Assembly (NCBI RefSeq): GCF_013408425.1
Contig: NZ_JACBYV010000001.1
Location: 5,580,001 to 5,644,000 of the forward strand
Source of the DNA: Pseudomonas flavescens
GTDB lineage: Bacteria > Pseudomonadota > Gammaproteobacteria > Pseudomonadales > Pseudomonadaceae
Direction: 5' to 3'
DNA length: 64,000 nucleotides
The notes under the pieces were generated by a model. It worked only from the letters and a program-made list of their open reading frames with translations, was not told the origin of the DNA and did no database searches. Positions 15,171 through 23,608 of the stretch are shown here, piece after piece. Each line of letters starts with the position of its first letter. Within the stretch, counting starts at the first letter, position 1. A program made the position numbers and the translations under genes.

Positions 15171-17465
15171 TCATTGATTGCGGCCGGTGAGTTGCTGCAG
15201 AACGCGATAAACGGCGGTCAATGCACGATCGACCATGGGCGCCGCGCGGTCCGGTTTGCTGAGGCGTGCCGTACCCTGTTCCATTTCCAGGGCCAACTGG
15301 CTGATCGACTTGACCGCGGCACGCTGTCCGTTGAGGTCGACGAACATGTAGTTGTGGGTCGTGGGGCTGTACCAGGACAGCTTCAGCGTCTGCCGTCTAT
15401 CGCCTTCGATGAATTCGAACCAGGTGCCGAACTCGATTTTTTCCAGATCACCCACCAGGCGCATGCCACCCTTCGACAGTGGTGCGTTGGCCAGGGTCGG
15501 GTCGAGGAGCGCGGCATCGTCTCCCAGCATCGCGCCTAACTGACTTGGGCTGGGCGGCAACGCAAGCCCTGAGGCGATCCCCGGTTGGCCCGCTTGCACG
15601 GCGTGCTGGCAGGCGACCAGGTCCTGCAACAGGCGGCGGATATCGTCTTCGTGATAGCCGCCCAGCAGCATCAGGCCTTTGCGTAGCGCTTCGAGCATCT
15701 CGACGCGTACCCGCTGCAGGTGGTCCCGTTGCGCCGCATCGAGTGGCGTACCGCTCCAGGCCAGTTGCTCGGCGGCTTCGCTGGCGCGCTGCCACTCGCT
15801 GCTGGTTGGGCCGTGGCGCAGTTGAATGAATACCAGCACGTCGATCCAGGTGCGTTCGAGGAAGTGGCGAATGATCGGCGGCGGCGAGCGTTTGGCCAGG
15901 CTTTGCGCAATGACCTGAGCGGCGGTGTGCCGTGCGCCAAGTAGCTTGTCGCGGCCCTTGGCGGTTTCCACGGCACGGCGTTCCTGCAGGTCGACGCGTT
16001 GCTTGAGCGTGCCCGTGAACTCGCTGAACTCGCTGAACAACTCGTCGAACAGGTGCAGGTCGCCCGTGAAGTGCTGAATCACCTGCTTCACCACCCAGTG
16101 CACCTTGGCCAGCAGGCCATGGGTTTCATCCACTGCGCCGTAGAGAACGCCAGCCTTGGCCATGGCGTTGATCAGCTTGCGCGCCGGGTGGTGCTGGCGG
16201 GTGAACAATGCCTTGTCCAGCAATGCCACTTTCAAGTACGGCGTATGCAGGTGGGAGAGCGCGACCTTGTAGGGCTGAGGCAGATTGTCGTCATCGAGAA
16301 TGAAATCGAACAGCATGCCGACCAGGTCGATGACATCGGTTTCACGATTGCCCAGGCGGTGCTGCTGCGGATCCTCGCTGTGGCTGGCCAGTTGTCGTTG
16401 CAGATCAGCCTTCAGCCCGGCGACCTGCAGGGGGTGTTCCAGGCGCAGGGCCAGTTCGCTGGCGGAGGTCTGCTGCATGCGATTGAGCGCCGCCAGTAAC
16501 TCACCCGCATCGTAGGTACGCCTCGCCCCCTCTGGCGCGAAACTGGCCATGCTGGGCGTGCCGCTGAGCAGGCTGAGTGCGCTCTGGTGCTTGCGGTACT
16601 CGGCGAGCAGGGCGCTGACACCGTCGACCAGCTGATTCAGGTCGGCAGGCGGCGCGGCATCCAGATCGAGCAGCGCGGGCTCATCGGTCACGTTGCTGCG
16701 GGTCTGCTGCCGTGCCGCCTCGGGCTGCGCAGGCGCACGAGCTGTCTGCGCCGAGCGCGTGGCGGTGTATTTCAGGTTGGGCAGCACGCCGGCATCTATG
16801 AGGCGCTGATTGAGCGCGTCATACAGCTTGTCCAGTTCGTGCATGAGTTGTTTATCGAACAGGCCATACAGCACCAGCTTTATCTGTAGCGTCAGCCCGC
16901 AGGGAGCCAGTGCGCCTAGAAAAGCCTGGGCGATGGTTTTCGGCGCGATCGGGTTGCTGCCTTCGGGCAGCGGCTGGCCGTTATTGAGCAGGGCCAGGCG
17001 CTGCTCCAGCGCGAACAATGCCTGGGCGCAGCGGGCCTGAACGCGGCTGGCCATATTGGTCACCTGAAGGATCTCTTCGTAATCCTCGGTCTGTACCAGG
17101 GCCATGTCCTCGGCATGCATATCAGTGGGCGATGTCGTGGTTGCTACCCGCTTGCCGTCGAGAAAGTCGGCAATGCCCTGAGAGATGCTGAGGTGATAGT
17201 GGCGTTCGATCTGCGGGCGCAGTTTGCGGATGCTGCGCATGTTGTCGAAGAACAATGCCTGCACCTGATTGTTCTCGGCTTTCTCCGCGCACTGGAAAAG
17301 GGTGTCATCGACCTGGGCGAAGGTGCGCTGCAGATTATCCGCCAGATGATTGAGCACCATCTTGCGGCAGCTCTGCCCCAGCTCACTGAAGCGGGGTTGG
17401 ATGCCTCGGCTTGCCAGTGTGCGCGAGCCGTTTGGTGGTGTCGGCGGCGTGCCCTGAGTGGTCAT
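15171..17465 (-). CDS. DUF1631 family protein
   Basis: Large cytoplasmic protein of 764 residues belonging to DUF1631, often mis-annotated as thymidine phosphorylase. It is mostly helical; the C-terminal part (FEFIEGDRRQTLKLSWYSP ... YMFVDLNGQRAAVKSI ... LALEMEQGTARL) resembles the beta-rich end seen in this family. No catalytic motif recognised. The start at 17465 (MTTQGTPP) is preferred over the ATG eight codons earlier because AGGA lies at the right distance. Followed after nine bases by a PilZ gene, suggesting a role in c-di-GMP signalling. Confidence 0.85.
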   Translation of the reverse strand: MTTQGTPPTPPNGSRTLASRGIQPRFSELGQSCRKMVLNHLADNLQRTFAQVDDTLFQCAEKAENNQVQALFFDNMRSIRKLRPQIERHYHLSISQGIADFLDGKRVATTTSPTDMHAEDMALVQTEDYEEILQVTNMASRVQARCAQALFALEQRLALLNNGQPLPEGSNPIAPKTIAQAFLGALAPCGLTLQIKLVLYGLFDKQLMHELDKLYDALNQRLIDAGVLPNLKYTATRSAQTARAPAQPEAARQQTRSNVTDEPALLDLDAAPPADLNQLVDGVSALLAEYRKHQSALSLLSGTPSMASFAPEGARRTYDAGELLAALNRMQQTSASELALRLEHPLQVAGLKADLQRQLASHSEDPQQHRLGNRETDVIDLVGMLFDFILDDDNLPQPYKVALSHLHTPYLKVALLDKALFTRQHHPARKLINAMAKAGVLYGAVDETHGLLAKVHWVVKQVIQHFTGDLHLFDELFSEFSEFTGTLKQRVDLQERRAVETAKGRDKLLGARHTAAQVIAQSLAKRSPPPIIRHFLERTWIDVLVFIQLRHGPTSSEWQRASEAAEQLAWSGTPLDAAQRDHLQRVRVEMLEALRKGLMLLGGYHEDDIRRLLQDLVACQHAVQAGQPGIASGLALPPSPSQLGAMLGDDAALLDPTLANAPLSKGGMRLVGDLEKIEFGTWFEFIEGDRRQTLKLSWYSPTTHNYMFVDLNGQRAAVKSISQLALEMEQGTARLSKPDRAAPMVDRALTAVYRVLQQLTGRNQ

Positions 17466-17579
17466 CTGTAATCCTGATTGAAACCTCACCGTGGTGCTTC
17501 GAACAGTGCAGGTATGCGGTGAAGGTATAGCAATTGGCCATTCTTTCGCAAAGCATTGTCATAAAAGCAATTTAGGGGG

Positions 17580-17607
17580 TTGACATGTGTTCGCGGAACC
17601 GTAAAAT
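17580..17607 (+). promoter_or_regulatory. Strong sigma-70 promoter of the tRNA operon
   Basis: TTGACA (17580-17585), a 16-base spacer and TAAAAT (17602-17607). The bases after the -10 are very GC-rich (GGCGCGCC), which is the discriminator type that makes stable-RNA promoters sensitive to ppGpp. It lies about 70 bases ahead of tRNA-Asn. Confidence 0.85.
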
Positions 17608-17674
17608 GGCGCGCCTCTGCAGCGGCAAATGGCGAAAGCCAAAAGTTAGTAACAGAGACTGAAAGAAGCATAGT

Positions 17675-17750
17675 TCCGCGATAGCTCAGTCGGTAGAGCA
17701 AATGACTGTTAATCATTGGGTCCCTGGTTCGAGTCCAGGTCGCGGAGCCA
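17675..17750 (+). tRNA. tRNA-Asn (GTT)
   Basis: 76 bases with acceptor stem TCCGCGA/TCGCGGA, D-loop AGCTCAGTCGGTAGAGC, anticodon GTT in the loop ACTGTTAAT, T-loop GGTTCGAGTCC and encoded CCA. First gene of a three-tRNA operon. Confidence 0.97.
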
Positions 17751-17759
17751 ATCTTTCTT

Positions 17760-17836
17760 CGGGGTGTAGCGCAGTCCGGTAGCGCGCCTGCTTTGGGAGC
17801 AGGATGTCAGGAGTTCGAATCCCCTCACCCCGACCA
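17760..17836 (+). tRNA. tRNA-Pro (TGG)
   Basis: 77 bases with acceptor CGGGGTG/CACCCCG, anticodon TGG in CTTTGGGAG, T-loop AGTTCGAATCC and encoded CCA. Nine bases after tRNA-Asn. Confidence 0.97.
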
Positions 17837-17841
17837 TTTTT

Positions 17842-17917
17842 GGGTCGTTAGCTCAGTTGGTAGAGCAGTTGGCTTTTAACCAATTGGTCGTAGGTTCGAA
17901 TCCTACACGACCCACCA
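17842..17917 (+). tRNA. tRNA-Lys (TTT)
   Basis: 76 bases with acceptor GGGTCGT/ACGACCC, D-loop AGCTCAGTTGGTAGAGC, anticodon TTT in GCTTTTAAC, T-loop GGTTCGAATCC and encoded CCA. Five bases after tRNA-Pro. Confidence 0.97.
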
Positions 17918-17940
17918 TTTCAAGCACTGCTTGAGAGTAA

Positions 17941-17965
17941 AAAACCCGCCTAGAGCGGGTTTTTT
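17941..17965 (+). terminator. tRNA operon terminator
   Basis: Stem AAAACCCGC / GCGGGTTTT with loop CTAGA and a run of six T, 24 bases after tRNA-Lys. Confidence 0.93.
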
Positions 17966-17995
17966 GCTTTCTGGCGGCAGCGTCCTGCTCCCCGG

Positions 17996-18077
17996 ATGGT
18001 GGATGGGGGCGTAGCTGACGCTTTTTTCATCCACCATTGCGCTTGCAGAGTGGTGGACGGGGCAAGCGTCGTCCACC
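17996..18077. repeat. Paired inverted repeats of a dispersed family
   Basis: Two adjacent hairpins: arms ATGGTGGATG (17996-18005) with 18028-18037, and GGTGGACG (18052-18059) with 18070-18077. The first encloses GTAGCTGACGCTTTTTTC; a similar string, GGTGACGCTTTTTTCGTCC, occurs at about 30633-30651, and GGTGGATGGGTGAGGCGTCGG recurs in the array at 48.5-49.7 kb. Confidence 0.65.
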
Positions 18078-18099
18078 TTACGACAGGCTGCCCTTGGAA

Positions 18100-19398
18100 T
18101 CAGTGCAGCTTGAGTCGCGGATCGGTGCTGCGGCCGATACGGTCGCTGAGCATCAGCAGCAACGTGCGGAATGGGCCATAAAGCGCCATCTGGTGCATGC
18201 GATACAGCGACACGTAGAACATCCGCGCAAGCCAACCCTCCAGCTTCACGCTGCCCATCAGGTTACCCATCAGATTGCCGACGGCGCTAAAGCTCGACAG
18301 CGAGATCAGCGAGCCGTAATCCTTGTAGGCGTATGTCGGCAGCGGCTGATTCTGAAGGCGCAGCGCAAGCGATTTGACCAGCAGCGAGGCTTGCTGGTGA
18401 GCGGCCTGCGCGCGAGGCGGTACATTGCGTTCGCTGCCATCGCCCATCGGGCAGGCTGCGCAGTCGCCGAAGGCGAAGATGTTCTCGTCGCGCGTGGTCT
18501 GCAGGGTCGATGTGACGACCAGTTGATTGATGCGATTGCTCTCCAGGCCATCCAGATCCTTGAGAAACGCTGGCGCGCGGATGCCCGCTGCCCACACCTT
18601 GAGGCTGGCTGGAATCTGTTCACCGCTGGCGGTCAGCAGGCCGTCAGCCGTGACCTCCTTCACCGCGGCATTGGTCATCACGTTCACGCCGAGCTTCTGC
18701 AGGGTACGGTGCACGGGTGCGCTGATGCGCTCCGGCAGCGCTGGTAGCACGCGTGGGCCTGCCTCGATCAGGGTGATGCGCATGTTTTCGGGGCGGATAC
18801 GATCCAGGCCGTAGGCCGCCAGCTCGTGGGCAGCGTGGTGCAGCTCCGCAGCCAGTTCCACGCCGGTGGCGCCGGCGCCGACGATGGCAACGCTGATCTG
18901 GTCGTTGTCGCCATTGCCTGCATGGGCGCGCAGATAATGGCTGAGCATCTTGCGGTGGAAACGCTCGGCCTGTTCACGGGTATCCAGGAAGATGCAGTGG
19001 TTGGCCGCTCCCTCCGTGCCGAAGTCATTGGTCGTGCTGCCTACCGCGATCACCAGCGAGTCGTAGGCGAGTTCGCGCGCGGGCACCAGTTCGCGGTTGT
19101 CTTCATCCAGAGTCGCCGCAAGCTGGATGGTCTTGCGTTCGCGATCCAGGCCGCTCATGCGGCCAAGCTGGAATTCGAACTGGTTCCATTTGGCCTGGGC
19201 AACGTAGTTGAGCTCGTTCTCCGTGGAGTTCAGCGAGCCAGCAGCCACTTCATGCAGCAGCGGTTTCCAGATGTGGGTCAGGTTGGCGTCGGCCAGCGTG
19301 ATATGCGCTTTGCCACGTTTGCCGAGGGTTCTCCCCAGGCGGGTGGCGAGTTCCAGGCCGCCGGCACCACCGCCGACAATTACGATTCGATGGGTCAT
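18100..19398 (-). CDS. ndh: Type II NADH dehydrogenase (NDH-2)
   Basis: Single-subunit, non-proton-pumping NADH:quinone oxidoreductase on the inner face of the cytoplasmic membrane, 432 residues. FAD site IVIVGGGAGGLELATRLG at the N-terminus, NADH site VAIVGAGATGVELAAEL near 165-182, the second FAD motif IFAFGDCAACP, and the quinone-site AQAAHQQA are all present. The C-terminal amphipathic region (SVKLEGWLARMFYVSLYRMHQMALYG) is the membrane anchor. Its own transcription unit, separated from the MOSC gene by about 250 bases in which no gene is seen. Confidence 0.95.
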   Translation of the reverse strand: MTHRIVIVGGGAGGLELATRLGRTLGKRGKAHITLADANLTHIWKPLLHEVAAGSLNSTENELNYVAQAKWNQFEFQLGRMSGLDRERKTIQLAATLDEDNRELVPARELAYDSLVIAVGSTTNDFGTEGAANHCIFLDTREQAERFHRKMLSHYLRAHAGNGDNDQISVAIVGAGATGVELAAELHHAAHELAAYGLDRIRPENMRITLIEAGPRVLPALPERISAPVHRTLQKLGVNVMTNAAVKEVTADGLLTASGEQIPASLKVWAAGIRAPAFLKDLDGLESNRINQLVVTSTLQTTRDENIFAFGDCAACPMGDGSERNVPPRAQAAHQQASLLVKSLALRLQNQPLPTYAYKDYGSLISLSSFSAVGNLMGNLMGSVKLEGWLARMFYVSLYRMHQMALYGPFRTLLLMLSDRIGRSTDPRLKLH

Positions 19399-19652
19399 CG
19401 ATACTTCTCACAAGGCTAAAAAATCGGTGTCGAGTCCGGGCGAGCGAAGGCTCATAGCGCCAGGCGACTCGGAGGGCGGCTCAGCAGGGCAGGTCGAACC
19501 GACGTGCGCAGCGATGCCGAGGGGCACTCAGGTATTCATCGACTCGACGTTGATCACCAAGGTTCAATCGGCAGGGCAGCCACCGCTTCCACAATGCGCT
19601 CAGTCTAGCAGGGTGCCACTGTGCACGGAGCGCGACATGGAGTGCTCTGGCG

Positions 19653-20159
19653 CTACTCGAATCGCTCCAGAGGCTCGACCTCGAGCGAGTCGCTCAGGCG
19701 GATGACGCCGCCCTGCAGCACTCGTGCGGTTATGCCGCCGTGGCCGCGCACTGCCTGAAACGTTCCCAGGCCCAGGCGCTCCTCGAGGCGTGCGCAGGGT
19801 TGGCACCAGCCAGTGGTTTCCAGAATGGCCTGGCCGATCCGAAAGCGGCGACCCTTGAGGCTGAACAGGTTAATGCCGCTGATGGCGATATTGCGCCGCA
19901 GATCTTCCGGTCTTATCGCGCGTTCGGGATCGCGCCCCAGCAGGGCGCTGACCACGGCCAGGTGCTCCCACTGGATCAGCGTGACCTGCCGCGCGTTAAG
20001 TGGCCCCGGGCGCGCATGATCTCCGGTGAGGCCGGCTTCACGGCGCGCTTCCACTGCGTCCAGGGCGAGCATCTCGCCACGTGACTGCGGACGCACGCCG
20101 ATCCAGCGCACCTGCCCTTGCTGCGGCACCGTGGCGAGGAGGGTTTGCAGAGGGCTCAT
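19653..20159 (-). CDS. MOSC domain protein
   Basis: Predicted sulphur-carrier or N-hydroxylated-compound reductase-type protein, 168 residues, containing one MOSC domain. Features: GDHARPGPLNARQVTLIQWEH, the RPEDLRRNIAISGINLFSL block and the cysteine motif TTGWCQPCARLEERLG that provides the MOSC sulphur ligand, then VRGHGGITARVLQGG. Start ATG 20159 is preceded by GGGAA; the frame upstream is open but unsupported. It follows yacG on the same strand with about 160 bases between. Confidence 0.88.
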   Translation of the reverse strand: MSPLQTLLATVPQQGQVRWIGVRPQSRGEMLALDAVEARREAGLTGDHARPGPLNARQVTLIQWEHLAVVSALLGRDPERAIRPEDLRRNIAISGINLFSLKGRRFRIGQAILETTGWCQPCARLEERLGLGTFQAVRGHGGITARVLQGGVIRLSDSLEVEPLERFE

Positions 20160-20322
20160 GGTGTTCCCGTGTGGTTTCACTGGCGGATTCCTCAACCGAT
20201 GGGCGGGCCTCTCTGGTCGCCGCAACGATCATCGATCACGCTGACGAAAATCGCCGGCCTGGAAGTCGGACCGTCCTTCATCTGGCAGGCGGTTGCAAGT
20301 GGTCCGAAGCAATCGGCAGCTG

Positions 20323-20523
20323 TCAGTGCCGGCTAGGCGGCAGATCTTCGGAGAAAAGGTCATCTTCCAGTTCGTTGCCGGGAATCGCGTGCTCTTCCGA
20401 GGCCCAGGCGCCGAGGTCGATCAGCTTGCAGCGCTCGGAGCAGAACGGCCGGCTCGGGCTCTGCGGGCCCCATTCAACGGGGGCGGCGCAGGTCGGGCAG
20501 GCGACGAGGGTAGGTGTGCTCAT
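20323..20523 (-). CDS. yacG: YacG, zinc-binding DNA gyrase inhibitor
   Basis: 66-residue zinc-finger protein that binds GyrB and inhibits gyrase. Four cysteine ligands visible: CPTC near residues 9-12 and FCSERC near 27-32, followed by [17 protein letters not shown], the conserved gyrase-interaction segment. Overlaps coaE by four bases, the usual Pseudomonas order coaE-yacG. Confidence 0.95.
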   Translation of the reverse strand: MSTPTLVACPTCAAPVEWGPQSPSRPFCSERCKLIDLGAWASEEHAIPGNELEDDLFSEDLPPSRH

Positions 20524-21128
20524 GGTTGGCCTCCATTCAAGGTCAGGTAAAAGGCATGCAGGCGCTCGACTTCGCTTCGCGCCCAGGCCAGGTCGCGATC
20601 ATTGGTCAGCACGTCATCGGCATGGCGCAAGCGCTCTTCGCGGGTCGCCTGAACGGCCAGAATCGCCTGCACCTGTTCAGCTGACAGCCGATCGCGGCGC
20701 ATGGTGCGCTCGATCTGCAGCCGCTCGGGGACGTCGATTACCAGCACGCGTTGCGTCAATTTGTACTGCCCGGATTCGATCAGCAGTGGCGACACCAGGA
20801 TCGCATAGGGCGATTTCGCATTGGCCAGGAACTGCGCAACCTCCTCAGCGATCAGCGGGTGCAGCAGACTCTCCAGCCAGCGGCGCTGCGCGGGATTCGC
20901 GAAGATCCGTGCGCGCAGGGCCGAACGGTTCAACTGGCCATCGGCCTGCAGAACCTGTGCACCAAAGTGCTCTGCAATGGCGGCCAGGGCGGGGCGGCCA
21001 GGCTCCACGACCCAGCGCGCGGCCTGGTCGGCATCGATCAGGTCCACGCCCAGTGCGACGAAGTGTTCGGCAACCGCGCTCTTGCCACTGCCAATGCCGC
21101 CAGTAAGGCCGAGCGTCCAGAGTTTCAT
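20520..21128 (-). CDS. coaE: Dephospho-CoA kinase
   Basis: Last step of coenzyme A synthesis: phosphorylates the ribose 3'-OH of dephospho-CoA. 202 residues, normal length. P-loop [17 protein letters not shown] at residues 7-23, then [18 protein letters not shown] and the lid region [18 protein letters not shown]. Start ATG 21128 chosen from the family N-terminus [11 protein letters not shown]. Usually directly after pilD; here about 380 bases of REP-rich sequence separate them. Confidence 0.96.
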   Translation of the reverse strand: MKLWTLGLTGGIGSGKSAVAEHFVALGVDLIDADQAARWVVEPGRPALAAIAEHFGAQVLQADGQLNRSALRARIFANPAQRRWLESLLHPLIAEEVAQFLANAKSPYAILVSPLLIESGQYKLTQRVLVIDVPERLQIERTMRRDRLSAEQVQAILAVQATREERLRHADDVLTNDRDLAWARSEVERLHAFYLTLNGGQP

Positions 21129-21169
21129 GGTGCGCGCGCGCCCCTCATTCGAAATCAGGGGCGAATTGT

Positions 21170-21440
21170 AAAGGAGCGACCCTGCGTGTGGCGAATCAGC
21201 TCTGCGTGTTGGCAAGCGCCCCGATTGCAGGAGCGCTGCCCTTGGCGCGAAAAGATCGAAGGCTTGGCGCGCTATCCGAGGCGGCATTCGCTGCGAAGCG
21301 AGGCGATTGCATCGCTGTCCGCACCATCGATTTTGCCCGTCCTATTCGCCGCGGGGGCGCGGCTCCCACAGAATCGCAACACGCCACCAGAAGTGTAGGA
21401 GCGCCGCCCTCGGCGCGAAGCGTATGAAGGTTCACCGCGC
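21170..21440. repeat. REP cluster between pilD and coaE
   Basis: At least three copies of a short palindromic family: 21225-21252 (GCAGGAGCGCTGCCCTTGG...), 21343-21369 in opposite orientation (TTCGCCGCGGGGGCGCGGCT...), and 21393-21420 (GTGTAGGAGCGCCGCCCTCG...). The same family occurs at 32971-33196. The remaining part of the 381-base gap holds no gene. Confidence 0.75.
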
Positions 21441-21509
21441 TATCGGCGATGGCCAGGCCATTCACCGCAGCGGCCCGCAGCCTGGTTTGCTCGACGCAAG
21501 GCCCGGGCG

Positions 21510-22382
21510 TTAGTTGAAGCCTGCAAACTGCAAATAACCGTCGGTGATCTGCTTGCCCCACAGCAGCGCGATAAAGCCTGCAATGGCCAGATAGGGCCCG
21601 AAGGGAATCGGCGTGCTGGTATTGGCATCACGCATTCGCAGCATGATCACGCCGAGTACCGCACCGACCACCGAGGACAGCAGGATGGTCAGCGGCAGAA
21701 TCTGCCAGCCGCCCCAGGCGCCGAGCATCGCCAGCAGCTTGAAGTCGCCATAACCCATGCCTTCCTTGCCGGTGACCAGCTTGAACAGCCAGAACACCGA
21801 CCAGAGGCTCAGGTAACCGGCGACCGCACCCCACAGGGCTTCTTCGAGGCTGGTGAACAAGCCGAAGTGGTTAGCGATCAGGCCCAACCACAACAGCGGC
21901 AGCACCAGCGAATCCGGCAATAGCTGGTGATCAGCATCGATCAGGCTCATCGCCAGCAGCCCCCAGGCCAGCACCAGCATGCCAGCCGCCTGCCAACCGA
22001 AGCCGAAATGCCAGGCGACATACGCCGACAACAGCCCGCAGCTTAGCTCGACCAGCGGATAGCGCAGGCTTATCTTCGCCTTGCAGCCAGAGCACTTGCC
22101 ACGCAGAAAAAGGTAGCTGACAACCGGGATGTTCTCCCACGGGCGGATTTCATGCTTGCATTGCGGGCAACTGGAGTGGGGAAGTACCAGATTGTAAGTC
22201 TCACCCTCGGGCTCTGCCGGTAGCTCCAGCACCTCACGCGCCTGAATACGCCAGTCGCGAAACATCATCTTGGGCAGGCGGTGAATCACGACGTTGAGGA
22301 AGCTGCCGACCAGCAACCCGACAACGAGCGCGCAGAAAACGAAGGCCGGCGTATTGCCGGCCAGGAAGTCGATTACGGTCAT
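21510..22382 (-). CDS. pilD: Prepilin peptidase/N-methyltransferase PilD
   Basis: Polytopic inner-membrane aspartyl protease that removes the leader of type IV prepilins and pseudopilins and N-methylates the new N-terminus. 290 residues. The zinc-binding loop CPQCKHEIRPWENIP ... CSGC (four cysteines) and both catalytic aspartates are present (LIDADHQLLPD and GYGDFKLLAMLGAWGG). Seven or eight membrane segments are apparent. Three bases downstream of pilC on the same strand: pilB-pilC-pilD operon. Confidence 0.97.
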   Translation of the reverse strand: MTVIDFLAGNTPAFVFCALVVGLLVGSFLNVVIHRLPKMMFRDWRIQAREVLELPAEPEGETYNLVLPHSSCPQCKHEIRPWENIPVVSYLFLRGKCSGCKAKISLRYPLVELSCGLLSAYVAWHFGFGWQAAGMLVLAWGLLAMSLIDADHQLLPDSLVLPLLWLGLIANHFGLFTSLEEALWGAVAGYLSLWSVFWLFKLVTGKEGMGYGDFKLLAMLGAWGGWQILPLTILLSSVVGAVLGVIMLRMRDANTSTPIPFGPYLAIAGFIALLWGKQITDGYLQFAGFN

Positions 22383-22385
22383 GGA

Positions 22386-23606
22386 TTAAACGACGGCACC
22401 CAGCTGGAAGATTGGCAGGTACATGGCGATGATCAGGCCGCCGACCAGTACGCCGAGAACGGACATGATCAGGGGCTCCATGAGAGCTGTTAGCCCATCA
22501 ACTGCGTTATCAACTTCTGCTTCGTAGTAGCTGGCCACCTTGTCGAGCATAGTATCCAGTGCGCCTGACTCTTCACCGATAGCGGTCATCTGAACTGCCA
22601 TGGCAGGAAACACATTGGTAGAGCGCATGGAGAAGTTCAGCTGCATGCCGCTGGACACGTCTTGCTTTACCTTGTTAACGGCATTGCGGAAAACCACGTT
22701 GCCTGTTGCTCCCGCTACCGAGTCAAGCGCCTCAACTAATGGGACGCCGGCAGCAAAAGTAGTCGACAGGGTGCGGGCATAACGTGCAACCGATGATTTG
22801 TAAATTATATTGCCCACAACGGGGGCTTTAAGGATAGAGCGGTCTAAAGCATCACGGAAATTTTCCGAACGTTGTTTAATTTGCAGGAAGGCATAACCTG
22901 CTGCCACAAACGTGATAATGAAGATGAACCACCACTCTTGGAGCCCTTCTGAGATACCGATTACAAAAAGTGTAAATGCAGGCAGCTCTGCCCCGAAGCT
23001 CGAGAAAACATCCTGAAACTGTGGAACTACTTTAATTAACAAAATACAAGTAACGATCACTGCCACTGCGACTACTGCTATTGGATAGTTCATTGCTTTT
23101 TTGATCTTGGCTTTCAATGCCTCGGTTTTCTCTTTGTAGGTCGCCACCCGATCTAGCAAAGTTTCTAGTGCTCCTGACTGTTCCCCTGCGTCAACTAAAT
23201 TGCAAAATAGATCATCAAAATAAGCGGGCTTCGTACGCAACGCAGCTGCAAAGCTGTTACCTGCTGCTACGTGCTGTTTGAGCTCGTCGACAAGCTTACG
23301 CATATTTGGATTTTCCAGACCGTCGGCAATGATATCAAAGGACTGCAGCAGTGGTACGCCTGCCTTCATCATTGTCGCCATCTGCCGAGCGAACAATGCG
23401 ATATCCATGGGTTTGATTTTCTTGCCCGTGCTTAATATCGATATACCTTTCTTGCGTACCTTGGTCGGGTTAATCCCCTGTTTGCGCAGCTGAGCCTTGA
23501 CCAACGCAGGGTTTTGTCCGCTAAGCTCGCCCTTGACTACGGAACCCTTTCGATCCTTGCCTTCCCAGACGAACGTGCTGGTCTTTGCTACTTTTGCTGC
23601 TGCCAT
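22386..23606 (-). CDS. pilC: Type IV pilus inner-membrane platform protein PilC
   Basis: Polytopic platform protein on which PilB and PilT turn to insert or remove pilins; 406 residues. Two T2SF domains (about 75-195 and 275-395) with three membrane segments (about 175-195, 215-240, 375-400), e.g. AKIKKAMNYPIAVVAVAVIV. Two bases after pilB. Its DNA is noticeably less GC-rich than that of pilD, matching the AT-rich pilin locus beyond pilB. Confidence 0.96.
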   Translation of the reverse strand: MAAAKVAKTSTFVWEGKDRKGSVVKGELSGQNPALVKAQLRKQGINPTKVRKKGISILSTGKKIKPMDIALFARQMATMMKAGVPLLQSFDIIADGLENPNMRKLVDELKQHVAAGNSFAAALRTKPAYFDDLFCNLVDAGEQSGALETLLDRVATYKEKTEALKAKIKKAMNYPIAVVAVAVIVTCILLIKVVPQFQDVFSSFGAELPAFTLFVIGISEGLQEWWFIFIITFVAAGYAFLQIKQRSENFRDALDRSILKAPVVGNIIYKSSVARYARTLSTTFAAGVPLVEALDSVAGATGNVVFRNAVNKVKQDVSSGMQLNFSMRSTNVFPAMAVQMTAIGEESGALDTMLDKVASYYEAEVDNAVDGLTALMEPLIMSVLGVLVGGLIIAMYLPIFQLGAVV

Positions 23607-23608
23607 GA

